Below are positions 37,582-46,649 of a stretch of 64,000 bases of DNA, one piece after another; the stretch's first letter is position 1; each line of letters opens with the position of its first letter. The DNA comes from Arthrobacter sp. MMS18-M83 (GTDB taxonomy: Bacteria > Actinomycetota > Actinomycetes > Actinomycetales > Micrococcaceae). The DNA lies in assembly GCF_026683955.1 (NCBI RefSeq), contig NZ_CP113343.1, positions 2,480,001 through 2,544,000 of the forward strand, read 5' to 3'. The notes under the pieces are model-generated. The model was not told the DNA's origin. It saw nothing but the letters and a program-made list of their open reading frames with translations, and made no database searches. A program made the position numbers and the translations under genes.

Positions 37582-39666
37582 TCACCGTTTGCGGCGAGGT
37601 CCACCGCGGAAATAGGGGTTGTTTCCCAGCGGTCCCTGATAGGTGCGGCGGCCAGGCAGCGGAATGCCCGGACGGCCCGCGCCTCCTTGGGCGGTGCTGG
37701 GAAGGTCCTCGTCCGGCAGGTAGGACTTCTCGACATCGGACCAGGCATCCACCTTGCCTTGCCCCTCAGCAATGGCCGTACCGGCAATGCCGCCGGAATC
37801 ATGGCCCGCATCCCCGTTCCTGGCCGGGAGGGTTTCCAACGCGGGACCGGCGCGGAACGATGCCGCATCGAATTCGCCCGAGATGCGAGGAATGAGCCCG
37901 GTATCGTCGGACACGGTGGCGCGAACCGGCGTCGCGGTTGGCTTTTCGCTGGCGGACGGCGCTTGCGCCACCGGAATGCCCCGTCCGAGGCGACCGAGCA
38001 CGGGCAGGAGCAGGTCGCGCAGCTCGCTGACATGGAAGAGGCGCAGCAGGAAGAGGTAAGCAAGCAGCATGACGGGCCCGACGACGATCACCGTCACCAA
38101 GGCGGCAGGCCTGCTGCTCCAGGCGAAACCATCGGCATGATAGCTGCCCAGCAGCCATAGGGCCACAGCGCCGGCGATCGCCGAGCCCAGGGCCGCGTAG
38201 CCCATGCGGATGTAGGAGTTGGCAATCCGGGGGCCGTCCACATGGCCGAGGAGGCGCCTCAGGAACCAGACGCTGATGACCACGGAAAGGATGTTGCCGA
38301 GGGTGTACAGGACGGCGATCGCGAAGATGATCTGGGCGACCGGCAGGAACTGGATGATGAAGGCGCCTACAACGTTCAGTAGGGCCAGCATGAGCTGGAT
38401 GTAGAACGGGGTTCGGGCGTCTTCGTTGGCGTAGAACACACGGGACATCATGAAGTTGGCACTCATGAACGGTGTGCTCAACGCGAGGATCGTCAGCGTC
38501 TGGGCCAGCATGACACCGTCCTGGGGCTTCCCGCCGGAGAAGAACATGCCCAGCGGGCCAGCGAGGGCAAAGAGTGCCAGCGCCCCGAAAACGGTGGCGA
38601 CGGCCATGGTCCGCAGTCCGTGGGAAAGCGCTTCGCGCAACTCGGCTTTGTTGCCGGCTTGGGAGGCACGGGTCATGCGGTTGAACAACACGGTAGCGAG
38701 CGACAACGCGATGATCGAGTGCGGCAGCAGGTAAAGCTGGCTGGCGACTTCAAGGACCGCGTTACCGGGAAGCGTGGCGGCGGCCGGGTCTTGCGCGTGC
38801 TCGAGGCGGAGGCGCTCGGATCCGGGAATGGTGGCGATCCTCATGACATAGAGGAAGGCGAGCTGCCCGACGGCGGCGGTCAGGAGCGTCCAGACGCTCA
38901 GCTTTGCTGCCTGGCCCAGGCCCACGCCCCGCCAGCCGAAGCGGGGCCGGAGACCGAGCCGCAAGCGGATCACCGGGATGAGGAGTATGGCCGTCTGGGC
39001 GAGCACACCAACTGTGGAAAAACCCGCAATCAGGAAGGTTTGGAGAGGCCCCCAATTGTCCAGGGTGTGGGGATTGGTGTTGTTGGCGCCGAGGATCCAG
39101 ATGAACATGCCCAGTCCTGCGATGGCCACCACATTGTTCAGGATTGGCGCCCACATCGCAGGACCGAAGGCGCCGTTGGCGTTGAGTATCTGGGTCAGGA
39201 GCGCGTACAAACCGTAGAAGAAGATCTGCGGCAGGCAATAGAAGGCGAAGGTCACGGCGATCGATTTTTGCTGTGGCGAATAGCCCTGGGTGGTGAGGTC
39301 GATGACGATCGGTGCGGCTAGCGTGACTAACGCTGTCAGCGTCAAAAGAACCAGCACAGCCAGGGTCAGGAGCCGGCTGATGTAGTCCGCGCCCCGGTCC
39401 GGTCCCTTGCTGGCTTTGATGATCTGCGGCACCAGCACCGCATTGAAAACGCCACCGGCCACCAGAAGGAAGATCAGGTTGGGCAGGTTGTTGGCATTGA
39501 TGAAGGTGTCATTGACCGTCGATCCCAGGCCCAGTGCGGCGCCAAGCATCCACGTTTTGGCGAAGCCGAGAAACCGTGAAACGAGGGTCCCGGCGGCCAT
39601 GACGGCGCTGGAACGGGTTTCTCCGGACTGGACTGATTGGGTTGATTTGGCGGCAGACATTGTCAT
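37582..39666 (-). CDS. murJ: Lipid II flippase MurJ
   Basis: 694 aa. The MOP-fold core of about 14 membrane helices spans residues 25-545: SAVMAAGTLVSRFLGFAKTW at the start, NDTFINANNLPNLIFLLVAG with the conserved Asn/Pro, LPQIFFYGLYALLTQILNAN in the middle. The remaining 150 residues are a cytosolic low-complexity tail that ends basic (YFRGGPRRKR). MurJ flips lipid II outward for peptidoglycan synthesis. It sits 142 bp upstream of the pseudokinase-like gene on the same strand. Confidence 0.94.
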   Translation of the reverse strand: MTMSAAKSTQSVQSGETRSSAVMAAGTLVSRFLGFAKTWMLGAALGLGSTVNDTFINANNLPNLIFLLVAGGVFNAVLVPQIIKASKGPDRGADYISRLLTLAVLVLLTLTALVTLAAPIVIDLTTQGYSPQQKSIAVTFAFYCLPQIFFYGLYALLTQILNANGAFGPAMWAPILNNVVAIAGLGMFIWILGANNTNPHTLDNWGPLQTFLIAGFSTVGVLAQTAILLIPVIRLRLGLRPRFGWRGVGLGQAAKLSVWTLLTAAVGQLAFLYVMRIATIPGSERLRLEHAQDPAAATLPGNAVLEVASQLYLLPHSIIALSLATVLFNRMTRASQAGNKAELREALSHGLRTMAVATVFGALALFALAGPLGMFFSGGKPQDGVMLAQTLTILALSTPFMSANFMMSRVFYANEDARTPFYIQLMLALLNVVGAFIIQFLPVAQIIFAIAVLYTLGNILSVVISVWFLRRLLGHVDGPRIANSYIRMGYAALGSAIAGAVALWLLGSYHADGFAWSSRPAALVTVIVVGPVMLLAYLFLLRLFHVSELRDLLLPVLGRLGRGIPVAQAPSASEKPTATPVRATVSDDTGLIPRISGEFDAASFRAGPALETLPARNGDAGHDSGGIAGTAIAEGQGKVDAWSDVEKSYLPDEDLPSTAQGGAGRPGIPLPGRRTYQGPLGNNPYFRGGPRRKR

Positions 39667-39719
39667 TATCGTCCCATGAGCCGGGCCACCCGATGCGTCA
39701 ACACTGCATGAGGGCGGCC

Positions 39720-40268
39720 CTAGAGGTGTTCGGGCAGGACTTCCCGGGCCAGATCCGCGATACGCCGCTCATTGGGGAAGGACAACTTGCGTGCCAGGTC
39801 CTGGAGGGGAACCCAAGCTGCGTCGATGGCCTCTTGATCGGGATCGTTCTCGATGGTCAGCTCGCCGCCCGTGGCGCGGAGCAGGAAATGGTGCACGGTT
39901 TTGTGTACACGGTGCCCGCTCACGGTGAACCAATAGTCGATGCTGCCGAGTGGAGCCAGGACGTTGCCTTCGATTCCGGTCTCTTCGGCGATCTCGCGGA
40001 CTGCGGCTTCCTCGTTGTTTTCCTTGCCTTCCGGATGTCCTTTCGGCAGGCACCACTCAAGCCGGCCACCCCTATTAAGGCGGGCGATGATCGCAACCCT
40101 CAGTTCGCCGTCGGACGTGTCCACTACGACGCCGCCGGCAGAGACTTCCTCCACGGTCGGAAGGGCGGCCTGGGCCGTGTGCGGAGCGGGCGCGACGTGA
40201 GCACCAATTGCCGACGGCAATGGTGCATTCGTCCTCCTGCCAGGAGCACTCGGGATCGGGTTGGCCAT
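39720..40268 (-). CDS. NUDIX hydrolase
   Basis: 182 aa from ATG 40268; TAGAGT lies 7 nt upstream on the minus strand, indicating a leaderless start. The full Nudix box is GHPEGKENNEEAAVREIAEE TGI, matching GX5EX7REUXEEXGU. A 40-residue Pro/Ala-rich N-terminus precedes it. It probably hydrolyses a nucleoside diphosphate derivative; the substrate cannot be read from sequence. Divergent from the CCA-adding enzyme gene, as in many actinobacteria. Confidence 0.92.
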   Translation of the reverse strand: MANPIPSAPGRRTNAPLPSAIGAHVAPAPHTAQAALPTVEEVSAGGVVVDTSDGELRVAIIARLNRGGRLEWCLPKGHPEGKENNEEAAVREIAEETGIEGNVLAPLGSIDYWFTVSGHRVHKTVHHFLLRATGGELTIENDPDQEAIDAAWVPLQDLARKLSFPNERRIADLAREVLPEHL

Positions 40269-40446
40269 GAAGTCCACTCTAACGACTCTTGCCCGTTGGT
40301 GATGACCGGGACATGGACTGACGGTGGCGTGCGGATGGCGTTCGGCCGTGTTCCCGGTGCCGTAATCGCGCAATCATGCTGTGTCGCCCCGTAATGACAA
40401 CGATCCGGTGTGATGGCGCGGTGAAATCTGACAAGCTTAAGGAACT

Positions 40447-41943
40447 ATGGCGCAAGTATTGGACAGTTCTTCAGTTAATTTCCAGATGGATCCAGTGGTC
40501 CTGGACCTCGGTCAGCGGTTCGTGGACGCTGGATTCGAACTGTCGCTGGTGGGCGGGCCGGTGCGGGACCTCTTCCTGGGACGCGTCTCCCCGGACCTGG
40601 ATTTCACCACTGACGCCACTCCGGACCAGACGCTTTCCATCATCAAGAGGTGGGCGGACAATTTCTGGGAGATTGGCCGCGCCTTCGGAACGATCGGGAT
40701 GAAGAAGTCCGGCTTCCAGATTGAGATCACCACGTACCGTGCCGAGGCTTACGATGCCGCCTCCCGCAAGCCGGTGGTGGCCTTCGGCTCGTCGCTGCTG
40801 GACGATCTCCTCCGCCGCGACTTCACCATCAATGCCATGGCGCTTCGGCTGCCCTCCCTCGAGCTCGTGGATCCGTTCGGCGGGGTGCGCGATCTCCATG
40901 CCTCGGTGCTTGCTACCCCTGGATCCCCCGAATCGTCATTCTCCGATGATCCGCTGCGGATGATGCGAGCCGCCCGCTTCGCGGCGCAGCTTGGCGTTGC
41001 AGTGCACGACGACGTCCGCCTCGCCATGTCCGGGATGGCTGAGCGGATCAAGATCATTTCCGCCGAACGCGTGCGCGAGGAACTCGTCAAGCTCATCAAT
41101 GGCGCACATCCGAGGGCGGGAATCGACCTCCTCGTGGACACCGGTTTGGCGGAGTTCGTCCTGCCCGAGGTCTCTGCGCTGCGCCTTGAAGCCGATGAGC
41201 ACCACCGGCACAAAGACGTCTACCAGCACTCCCTTCAAGTCCTGGAGCAGGCCGCGTCGCTTGAGACCGGCCCGGATGGCCCGGTGCCTGGCCCGGACTT
41301 TGTACTGCGCTTCGCCGCGTTAATGCACGACGTCGGGAAGCCGGCTACGCGCCGGTTCGAACCGGGCGGCGCGGTGAGCTTCCGCCACCACGACATGGTG
41401 GGTTCGAAGCTGACCGCGAAGCGCATGAAAGCCTTGCGCTTCGACAACGACACGATCAAGGCCGTGGCGCGGCTCGTCGAGCTGCACATGCGCTTCTACG
41501 GATACGGGGATGCGGGCTGGACCGATTCCGCCGTCCGCCGCTACGTGGCAGATGCAGGCCCCCTGCTGGAACGCCTGCATCGCCTGACCCGGTCCGATGT
41601 CACTACGCGTAACCAACGCAAGGCAGAGCGGCTCTCCTTTGCCTACGATGACCTTGAGCAACGGATTGAAGTCCTGGCCGAACAGGAATCACTCAATTCC
41701 ATCCGTCCGGACTTGGATGGGGCGCGCATCATGGCTTTGCTGGGACTCAAGCCCGGACCCGTGGTTGGCAGGGCCTACAAGTTCCTGCTGGAAGAGCGCA
41801 TGGAAAACGGTCCGTCGTCCCCGGAGGACGCCGAATCCAAGCTTTTGGCGTGGTGGGCAGAGCAGCCCGAGTCCGCCGTCGAACCTTCATCGGAACCATC
41901 CGTCGATGCCCACGCCGGCATTGCCGAACCAGAGGAGTCCTAA
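40447..41943 (+). CDS. cca: CCA tRNA nucleotidyltransferase
   Basis: 498 aa. Head domain SLVGGPVRDLFLGRVSPDLD FTTDATP with the GG and DxD motifs, neck/body region with DDPLRMMRAARFAAQLG, and a C-terminal HD-type region (AALMHDVGKPATRRF). It adds or repairs the CCA end of tRNAs, needed here because neither tRNA gene in the window encodes CCA. The last 40 residues are acidic and low complexity. Its stop abuts the next gene. Confidence 0.95.
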   Translation: MAQVLDSSSVNFQMDPVVLDLGQRFVDAGFELSLVGGPVRDLFLGRVSPDLDFTTDATPDQTLSIIKRWADNFWEIGRAFGTIGMKKSGFQIEITTYRAEAYDAASRKPVVAFGSSLLDDLLRRDFTINAMALRLPSLELVDPFGGVRDLHASVLATPGSPESSFSDDPLRMMRAARFAAQLGVAVHDDVRLAMSGMAERIKIISAERVREELVKLINGAHPRAGIDLLVDTGLAEFVLPEVSALRLEADEHHRHKDVYQHSLQVLEQAASLETGPDGPVPGPDFVLRFAALMHDVGKPATRRFEPGGAVSFRHHDMVGSKLTAKRMKALRFDNDTIKAVARLVELHMRFYGYGDAGWTDSAVRRYVADAGPLLERLHRLTRSDVTTRNQRKAERLSFAYDDLEQRIEVLAEQESLNSIRPDLDGARIMALLGLKPGPVVGRAYKFLLEERMENGPSSPEDAESKLLAWWAEQPESAVEPSSEPSVDAHAGIAEPEES

Positions 41944-42528
41944 GTGAACGAAGCAGCCAAGCCCGCCCGGCCACAGCTCTGGATCATGCGCCACGGGGAG
42001 ACCGAATGGTCAAAGAGTGGCCAGTACACGGGATTGACCGATCTCCCTTTGACGGTGGAAGGCGAGCAGCAGGCCGTGGAAGCGCGCAAGATCCTGGAAG
42101 GCATCGACTTCGACCTCGTCCTGACCTCCCCGCTCCGCCGAGCCCGGCGTACAGCGGAGCTGGCCGGTTTCCCCGACGCCGTCCACGAGCCACTGGCGGT
42201 GGAGTGGAATTATGGAGACTACGAAGGGATCAGCTCGGACCTCATCCGCAAGGACAACCCGGACTACCTCATCTGGTTCGATGGCGTCCCCAACGGCGAG
42301 ACCCTCGACTCCGTGGCGGCCCGTGCCGACAAGATCATCGCCCGCGTCCTGGAGTCCGGGATGGACAACGTCCTGATTGTTGCCCACGGCCATTTCTCCC
42401 GCATCCTCACGGCCCGTTGGCTTGAATTGGATGCCAGGGAAGGACGCCACTTTGTCCTGGGAACGGCGAAAGTTTGTACCTTGGGATGGGACAAGCGGAC
42501 GCCGGCAATTCTTCGCTGGGGACTGTAA
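41944..42528 (+). CDS. Histidine phosphatase family protein
   Basis: 194 aa starting with GTG directly after the cca stop. The catalytic motif is LWIMRHGETEWSKSGQYTGL, with the second histidine in VLIVAHGHFSRILTARWLEL and the acidic residue in VEWNYGDYEG. Such proteins are phosphoglycerate-mutase-like phosphatases; specificity is unknown. Co-translated with cca. Confidence 0.92.
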   Translation: MNEAAKPARPQLWIMRHGETEWSKSGQYTGLTDLPLTVEGEQQAVEARKILEGIDFDLVLTSPLRRARRTAELAGFPDAVHEPLAVEWNYGDYEGISSDLIRKDNPDYLIWFDGVPNGETLDSVAARADKIIARVLESGMDNVLIVAHGHFSRILTARWLELDAREGRHFVLGTAKVCTLGWDKRTPAILRWGL

Positions 42529-42685
42529 GAGGAATTAATTTCTAAATTGTTTGTAATTGGCTGGTCAACAGCGCGATTCATGGTGTAACTTTATTTTTGA
42601 TCCCAGAGCGATCCGCCGGGATTAAGGCGTGCACTACCCAGTAAGTCAGCTGCGGTGTGCCAAAGCAGAAGAGGAGGTTGGGAAA

Positions 42686-42766
42686 ATGATTACTTTGACT
42701 AGCGGATGGAAGATGACCGTTGCTGGCACCCCGGCCTTCGCTGCTCGACGCCGTCTTTCGGCCTAA
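42686..42766 (+). CDS. Putative 26-aa small protein or leader peptide
   Basis: MITLTSGWKMTVAGTPAFAA followed by RRRLSA. GAGGAGG lies 8-9 bp before the ATG, a strong ribosome binding site that is rare by chance. One Trp, three adjacent Arg, no clear membrane helix. No family recognised. It could be a small protein, a leader peptide, or the precursor of a processed peptide, though no modification enzyme is nearby. Confidence 0.4.
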   Translation: MITLTSGWKMTVAGTPAFAARRRLSA

Positions 42767-43111
42767 CTTCTCCTGATGTACTTGCGCCCCTGATTATTGG
42801 GGCGATTCAAGGTGCAATCAGGCTCCGAGTCGGGCCTGCCATTGAGCGGTATCACGCGATTGACGTGGTGCGCAGTTTCCTCATAGTTCGGAACCAGCTT
42901 CTTGTTGGGGACGGCTGCCCCCTGGATACCACGTGCCGGAACTCCATGCTCCGGCACTATCCACGGTCATTCGAACAATCCGCTTAATCCACCCCATCAT
43001 TGCCGGCATTCACGTGCCTATTTCCGCCCTGTTTTCCTTCGAATTCAGGGGGGCTTAATTGTCATGTCTGAATTCCGGCAATTCTCTTCAACAACGAAAG
43101 GAGGTGACACC

Positions 43112-43252
43112 ATGGCCAAGCGCCTCAAGGACCTGATGGTCTTCAACGGCAAACCTGTCGTCAAAGACAGGACTCTCTTCAACGGACAACTGCTGGATCA
43201 GCGCAGGGAAGACGTCTACGTCGTCCTGCACCAAATGGGAATCATCCGCTGA
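43112..43252 (+). CDS. Putative 46-aa small protein with near-perfect Shine-Dalgarno
   Basis: AAAGGAGGTGA, a full anti-Shine-Dalgarno match, ends 5 bp before ATG 43112. The product begins MAKRLKDLMVFNGKPVVKDR and ends VVLHQMGIIR. It contains a short internal repeat: VFNGKPVVKDR versus LFNGQLLDQRR. Predominantly basic, no membrane segment or signal peptide. No family recognised. An in-frame ATG at 43064 lacks a ribosome binding site. A hairpin 60 bp downstream could end its transcript. Confidence 0.6.
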   Translation: MAKRLKDLMVFNGKPVVKDRTLFNGQLLDQRREDVYVVLHQMGIIR

Positions 43253-43310
43253 GTGTCCCCACCACTGCAATTCAGGAGGGACTGATGGCACACATCGGAC
43301 CGTTCGCCTC

Positions 43311-43350
43311 GGAAGCCCACGCGGCTATGCGTGGGCTTCCGCCTTTAAGG
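43311..43350 (+). terminator. Hairpin downstream of the 46-aa ORF
   Basis: GGAAGCCCACGC and its perfect complement, 6-nt loop, 12-bp stem, followed by GCCTTTAAGG. The T-run is short, so termination efficiency is uncertain. It also falls within the in-frame upward extension (ATG 43285, AGGAGGG before it) of the next gene, which argues against that long start. Confidence 0.55.
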
Positions 43351-43476
43351 ACTGCATCGGGCGGGGCTTGGGGCGAGGGCGGGCTCGGGGCGAGCCGGGG
43401 GCGGAGCTTGGGGCGGGCTGCTTGGGGTCGGCCGGACCCGACGCCGTCCGGCGCGGCTGAAGGTAAGCTCGATTGC

Positions 43477-45009
43477 ATGCAGGAGACCAAGCCGCACATC
43501 CAGCAAAAGCGTGCGCGCTTTGTGGTTCCCAGCCGCAGCGACTCCTTGCTGAGGAACTTCACCGAACTAATCGGAGGACCCCTCGGCCGGCGTTCCTCTC
43601 CTGGAGCCATCTCCCCCGGATTCTTCACCATTGAACGCGTCCTGATCATCCTCACGATCGTTGCCGCATTGCTGGCGATCCTGATCAAGGGCTATTGCAG
43701 GGTCAACGGTTGGCAGGCACCCCAGCAGTTCTACGCCACGTGCTATTCGGATTTCCCCGAACTCTTCCGCAGCCGAGGCCTTGCCGATGGCGTCTTTCCG
43801 TTCTTCGACCAGAAGAGCCTCTTCGAATATCCCGTGATCGCAGGGCTGATAGCCGGTGCTACGGTATGGCTGGTACCTGGTCATGGTGGCAGCCCCGAAC
43901 GGATCTTGGGTTACTTCGATGTGAATGCCACCTTGATTGTGGCCCTGTGGATCGTGGCCGTCCTGGCTACCGCGCGCATCAACCGACGCCGGCCCTGGGA
44001 CGCAACCATGGTGGCCCTGGCCCCTGGGATCGTGCTGGCCGGGTTCATCAACTGGGACATGTGGGCCGTAGCCATGCTCGCAGTGGGGATGTATTTCTTC
44101 GCGAAGGAACGTCCCGTCCTGGCCGGCGTGTTCATCGGTCTGGGCACTGCCACCAAGCTGTACCCGGTGCTCATCCTGGGTGCTGTCTTTTTGCTGGCGC
44201 TACGCAGCGGCCGGTTCCGGGTCTTCTACGTGACCACCCTTTCGGCGGCAGCGGCCTGGCTTGCGGTCAATATCCCGATCGCCGCCGTCAACCCAGCCGG
44301 CTGGCGGTACTTTTTCGACTTCACCCAAGACCGCCCGGCCGGATACAGCTCGTTGTGGTTCGCCTACAACTTGGTGGCAGACCGGCTGCGCCTCGTCCAA
44401 CTTGGTCCGGAAGCCATCAACGCCTTGGCATTCAACGTCTTCCTCCTTGCCTGCGTCCTGATTGCGGGATTGGCTTTGACGGCGGCGCGGCGCCCCCGGC
44501 TTGCCCAACTGACGTTCCTGATAGTGGCTGCCTTCATCCTGAGCAATAAGGTCTATTCGCCCCAGTTTGTGCTGTGGCTCGTGCCGTTGCTGGCGTTGGC
44601 CCGGCCACGATGGCGTGACTTCCTGCTCTGGCAGGCTGCCGAGGCTCTGCACTGGACCGCCACCTGGATGTATTTGGGCCAGACCAGCAGCGGCGGCCCG
44701 GTGCAGAACAACATCGACATGCCGTACTACGTCATGGCCGTGATGCTGCATATGGCCGCGACGGCATATTTGATGTTGAGGATTGCTTGGGACATTTGGG
44801 AACCGCACCTTGACCCTCTTCGGATCCAAGACGAGGACGACCCCCATGGAGGGGTGTTCAACGGTGCCAAGGATTGGTTCCGATTGGACCTCAAGAACCC
44901 TGCCGCATCGGCTCTGCCTTGGCGGCACGTTGCCTCGTTCCCTGAACGGCAGCAGCCCAACCAGGACTCAATCACCTCCGCGAAAGGCGAGGCCGAACGC
45001 GATGGCTGA
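43477..45009 (+). CDS. GT87/DUF2029-type polyprenyl-linked mannosyltransferase-like membrane protein
   Basis: 510 aa from ATG 43477; TAAGCT sits 7 nt upstream, a leaderless pattern. About ten membrane helices (FTIERVLIILTIVAALLAIL, VLAGFINWDMWAVAMLAVGM, FIGLGTATKLYPVLILGAVF). The GT-C fold with TATKLYPVL resembles actinobacterial alpha-mannosyltransferases that use polyprenyl-phosphate sugars. Acceptor unknown. A longer frame to 43285 would add 64 low-complexity residues encoded by a hairpin and a G-rich run, so I reject it. The stop overlaps the next gene by 8 bp. Confidence 0.82.
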   Translation: MQETKPHIQQKRARFVVPSRSDSLLRNFTELIGGPLGRRSSPGAISPGFFTIERVLIILTIVAALLAILIKGYCRVNGWQAPQQFYATCYSDFPELFRSRGLADGVFPFFDQKSLFEYPVIAGLIAGATVWLVPGHGGSPERILGYFDVNATLIVALWIVAVLATARINRRRPWDATMVALAPGIVLAGFINWDMWAVAMLAVGMYFFAKERPVLAGVFIGLGTATKLYPVLILGAVFLLALRSGRFRVFYVTTLSAAAAWLAVNIPIAAVNPAGWRYFFDFTQDRPAGYSSLWFAYNLVADRLRLVQLGPEAINALAFNVFLLACVLIAGLALTAARRPRLAQLTFLIVAAFILSNKVYSPQFVLWLVPLLALARPRWRDFLLWQAAEALHWTATWMYLGQTSSGGPVQNNIDMPYYVMAVMLHMAATAYLMLRIAWDIWEPHLDPLRIQDEDDPHGGVFNGAKDWFRLDLKNPAASALPWRHVASFPERQQPNQDSITSAKGEAERDG

Positions 45010-46447
45010 GGTCGCCGTCGTCGGCTCCGGACCGAATGGCTTGGCTGCAGCGGTAGTCATGGCGCGCGCTGGCCTGGCTGTCCGGGTCTACGAGGCTGCG
45101 GGGACGATCGGGGGCGGGACTCGCACTGCCGAACTCTTGGAACCGGGTCATGTTTACGACGTCTGTTCCGCGGTCCACCCGATGGCGCTGGCTTCGCGAT
45201 TCTTCCGGGATTTTGAACTCGAGCGGCGCGTGGAGCTACGTTTACCCGAGGTTCAGTACGGCACCCCGCTCGACGGCGGCCGAGCAGCTCTCGCCTACCG
45301 CTCGCTGGAGCGGACGGCTTCTGAACTCGGGGCCGACGGAACCGCTTTTGCCCGCCTGATGGGACCGTTGGTGGAGCACTTAGGCGGGGTGCTGGACGTA
45401 ACTCAAAACCAACTGCTGAGAGTACCGGCGAATCCCGTGGCCGCACTGCGACTTGCATTGGCGACCCTCGAGCAGGGTTCGCCGTGGTGGAACCGGCGTT
45501 TCACGGGGGATGCGGCTCCCGCACTCTTGAGCGGGGTCGCGGCCCATGCTGTGGCGCCGTTGCCCTCACTCGCCGCAGCGGGGGCGGGACTCTTGTTGGG
45601 AGCGCTGGCGCATGCCGGTGGCTGGCCCATCCCGGTTGGCGGCTCGGCGGCGATAGCGGACTCGATGGCCCGCGACATCGAGGCCCACGGCGGGGTGATT
45701 GAGACCGGCGTGGAGATCGATTCCTTGGAGGAGCTGCGTCCTGCAAAGGCCATTTTGTTGGACGTTGCACCCCCGGGCCTGCTGCGCATGGCCGGTTCGG
45801 CACTTCCGGGGCGCTACCGGCGGGCGCTGGAAACATTCCGTTTCGGGAATGCGGCGTGCAAGGTTGACTTCATCCTGTCCAGCCCGGTTCCGTGGGCCGC
45901 GCCGGGGCTTGCTAGCGCGGGGACCGTGCACGTGGGTGGCACGCGTGCCGCCATGGCTGAGGCCGAGAACTTGGTCGCTGCCGGCAGGCACCCCGGGAAG
46001 CCCTATGTGCTTGTTGCCCAGCCATCAGTAGTGGATCCCGGGCGCGCTCCTGCTGGGCGGCACATTCTCTGGTCCTATTGCCACGTGCCCAAGGGGTCAA
46101 CCGTGGACATGGCCGAGGCAGTCGTAGCAAGGATCGAGGAGTTCGCGCCAGGTTTCCGGGATGTGGTGGTCGGCTGGAAAACGACGACGGCGGCGGGCTT
46201 GGCCGGCTACGACGCGAACTATGTGGGCGGAGACTTCAGCGCGGGACTGATGGACGTTCGGGGACTGGTGCAGCGTCCAGTGCTTTCACCAGTGCCGTGG
46301 CGGACGCCGCTGCCTAGAGTGTACCTGTGCTCATCGTCCACGCCGCCAGGGCCTGGAGTGACAGGAATGCCCGGATACCACGCGGCCAAACATGCCTTGA
46401 AAGACATATTCGGCCTGCGGGTACCCGGGCTGGCCCTGGGCACGTAA
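45002..46447 (+). CDS. FAD-dependent oxidoreductase, phytoene-desaturase-like
   Basis: 481 aa from ATG 45002, overlapping the GT87-type gene by 8 bp. N-terminal FAD motif VAVVGSGPNGLAAAVVMARA followed by IGGGTRTAEL; C-terminal motif VYLCSSSTPPGPGVTGMPGY HAA, as in carotenoid-desaturase/isomerase-like amine oxidases of the CrtI/PDH group. The substrate is not evident; no carotenoid genes are near. Translational coupling to a membrane glycosyltransferase is conserved-looking but unexplained. A terminator follows within a repeat region. Confidence 0.87.
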   Translation: MAEVAVVGSGPNGLAAAVVMARAGLAVRVYEAAGTIGGGTRTAELLEPGHVYDVCSAVHPMALASRFFRDFELERRVELRLPEVQYGTPLDGGRAALAYRSLERTASELGADGTAFARLMGPLVEHLGGVLDVTQNQLLRVPANPVAALRLALATLEQGSPWWNRRFTGDAAPALLSGVAAHAVAPLPSLAAAGAGLLLGALAHAGGWPIPVGGSAAIADSMARDIEAHGGVIETGVEIDSLEELRPAKAILLDVAPPGLLRMAGSALPGRYRRALETFRFGNAACKVDFILSSPVPWAAPGLASAGTVHVGGTRAAMAEAENLVAAGRHPGKPYVLVAQPSVVDPGRAPAGRHILWSYCHVPKGSTVDMAEAVVARIEEFAPGFRDVVVGWKTTTAAGLAGYDANYVGGDFSAGLMDVRGLVQRPVLSPVPWRTPLPRVYLCSSSTPPGPGVTGMPGYHAAKHALKDIFGLRVPGLALGT

Positions 46448-46449
46448 GT

Positions 46450-46646
46450 ACCCCGACGCTCGCTCAGATATGAGCCCAAACGACGGAACGCTCGCTCACA
46501 TAAGCCCAAACGACGGAACGCTCGCTCAGTTCATCATCTGCACGAGCGTTCCGGATTTTTCCCCTACATCTGCAGGAGTGTCGGGTTGGAGGCCGACATA
46601 TCTGCAGGAGGGTCGGGAAATGGGCCGACAGACGTGAGCGAGCGTT
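46450..46646. repeat. Intergenic repeat cluster (GAGCGAGCGTC / CTGCAGGAG family), copy A
   Basis: Contains three CGCTCGCTCA units (two followed by ACGACGGAACG spacing), CTGCAGGAGTGTCGGG near 46570, CTGCAGGAGGGTCGGG near 46603, and TGAGCGAGCGTT near 46635. Related sequences recur at 53920-54005 and 57811-57955, always between genes. Confidence 0.75.
46515..46561 (+). terminator. Rho-independent terminator of the oxidoreductase gene
   Basis: GGAACGCTCG (46515-46524) and CGAGCGTTCC (46543-46552) form a 10-bp stem followed by GGATTTTTC. It is built from the intergenic repeat sequence. Confidence 0.7.
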
Positions 46647-46649
46647 GGG

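Larger units (their letters stand above)
42529..43476. other. Intergenic region with two tiny ORFs and hairpins
   Basis: Apart from the two small ORFs listed separately I see no gene here. The segment 42540-42620 is AT-richer (TGGTGTAACTTTATTTTTGA) and may hold a promoter. A GCGCCCC/GGGGCG hairpin lies near 42784-42803. Another hairpin sits at 43311-43340. The stretch 43360-43430 is a G-rich low-complexity run (GGGGCGAGC units). Confidence 0.5.

Noticed and set aside
42706..42987. 93-aa open frame overlapping the 26-aa ORF
   Set aside because: No ribosome binding site and no recognisable family; the small ORF in another frame has the strong signal.
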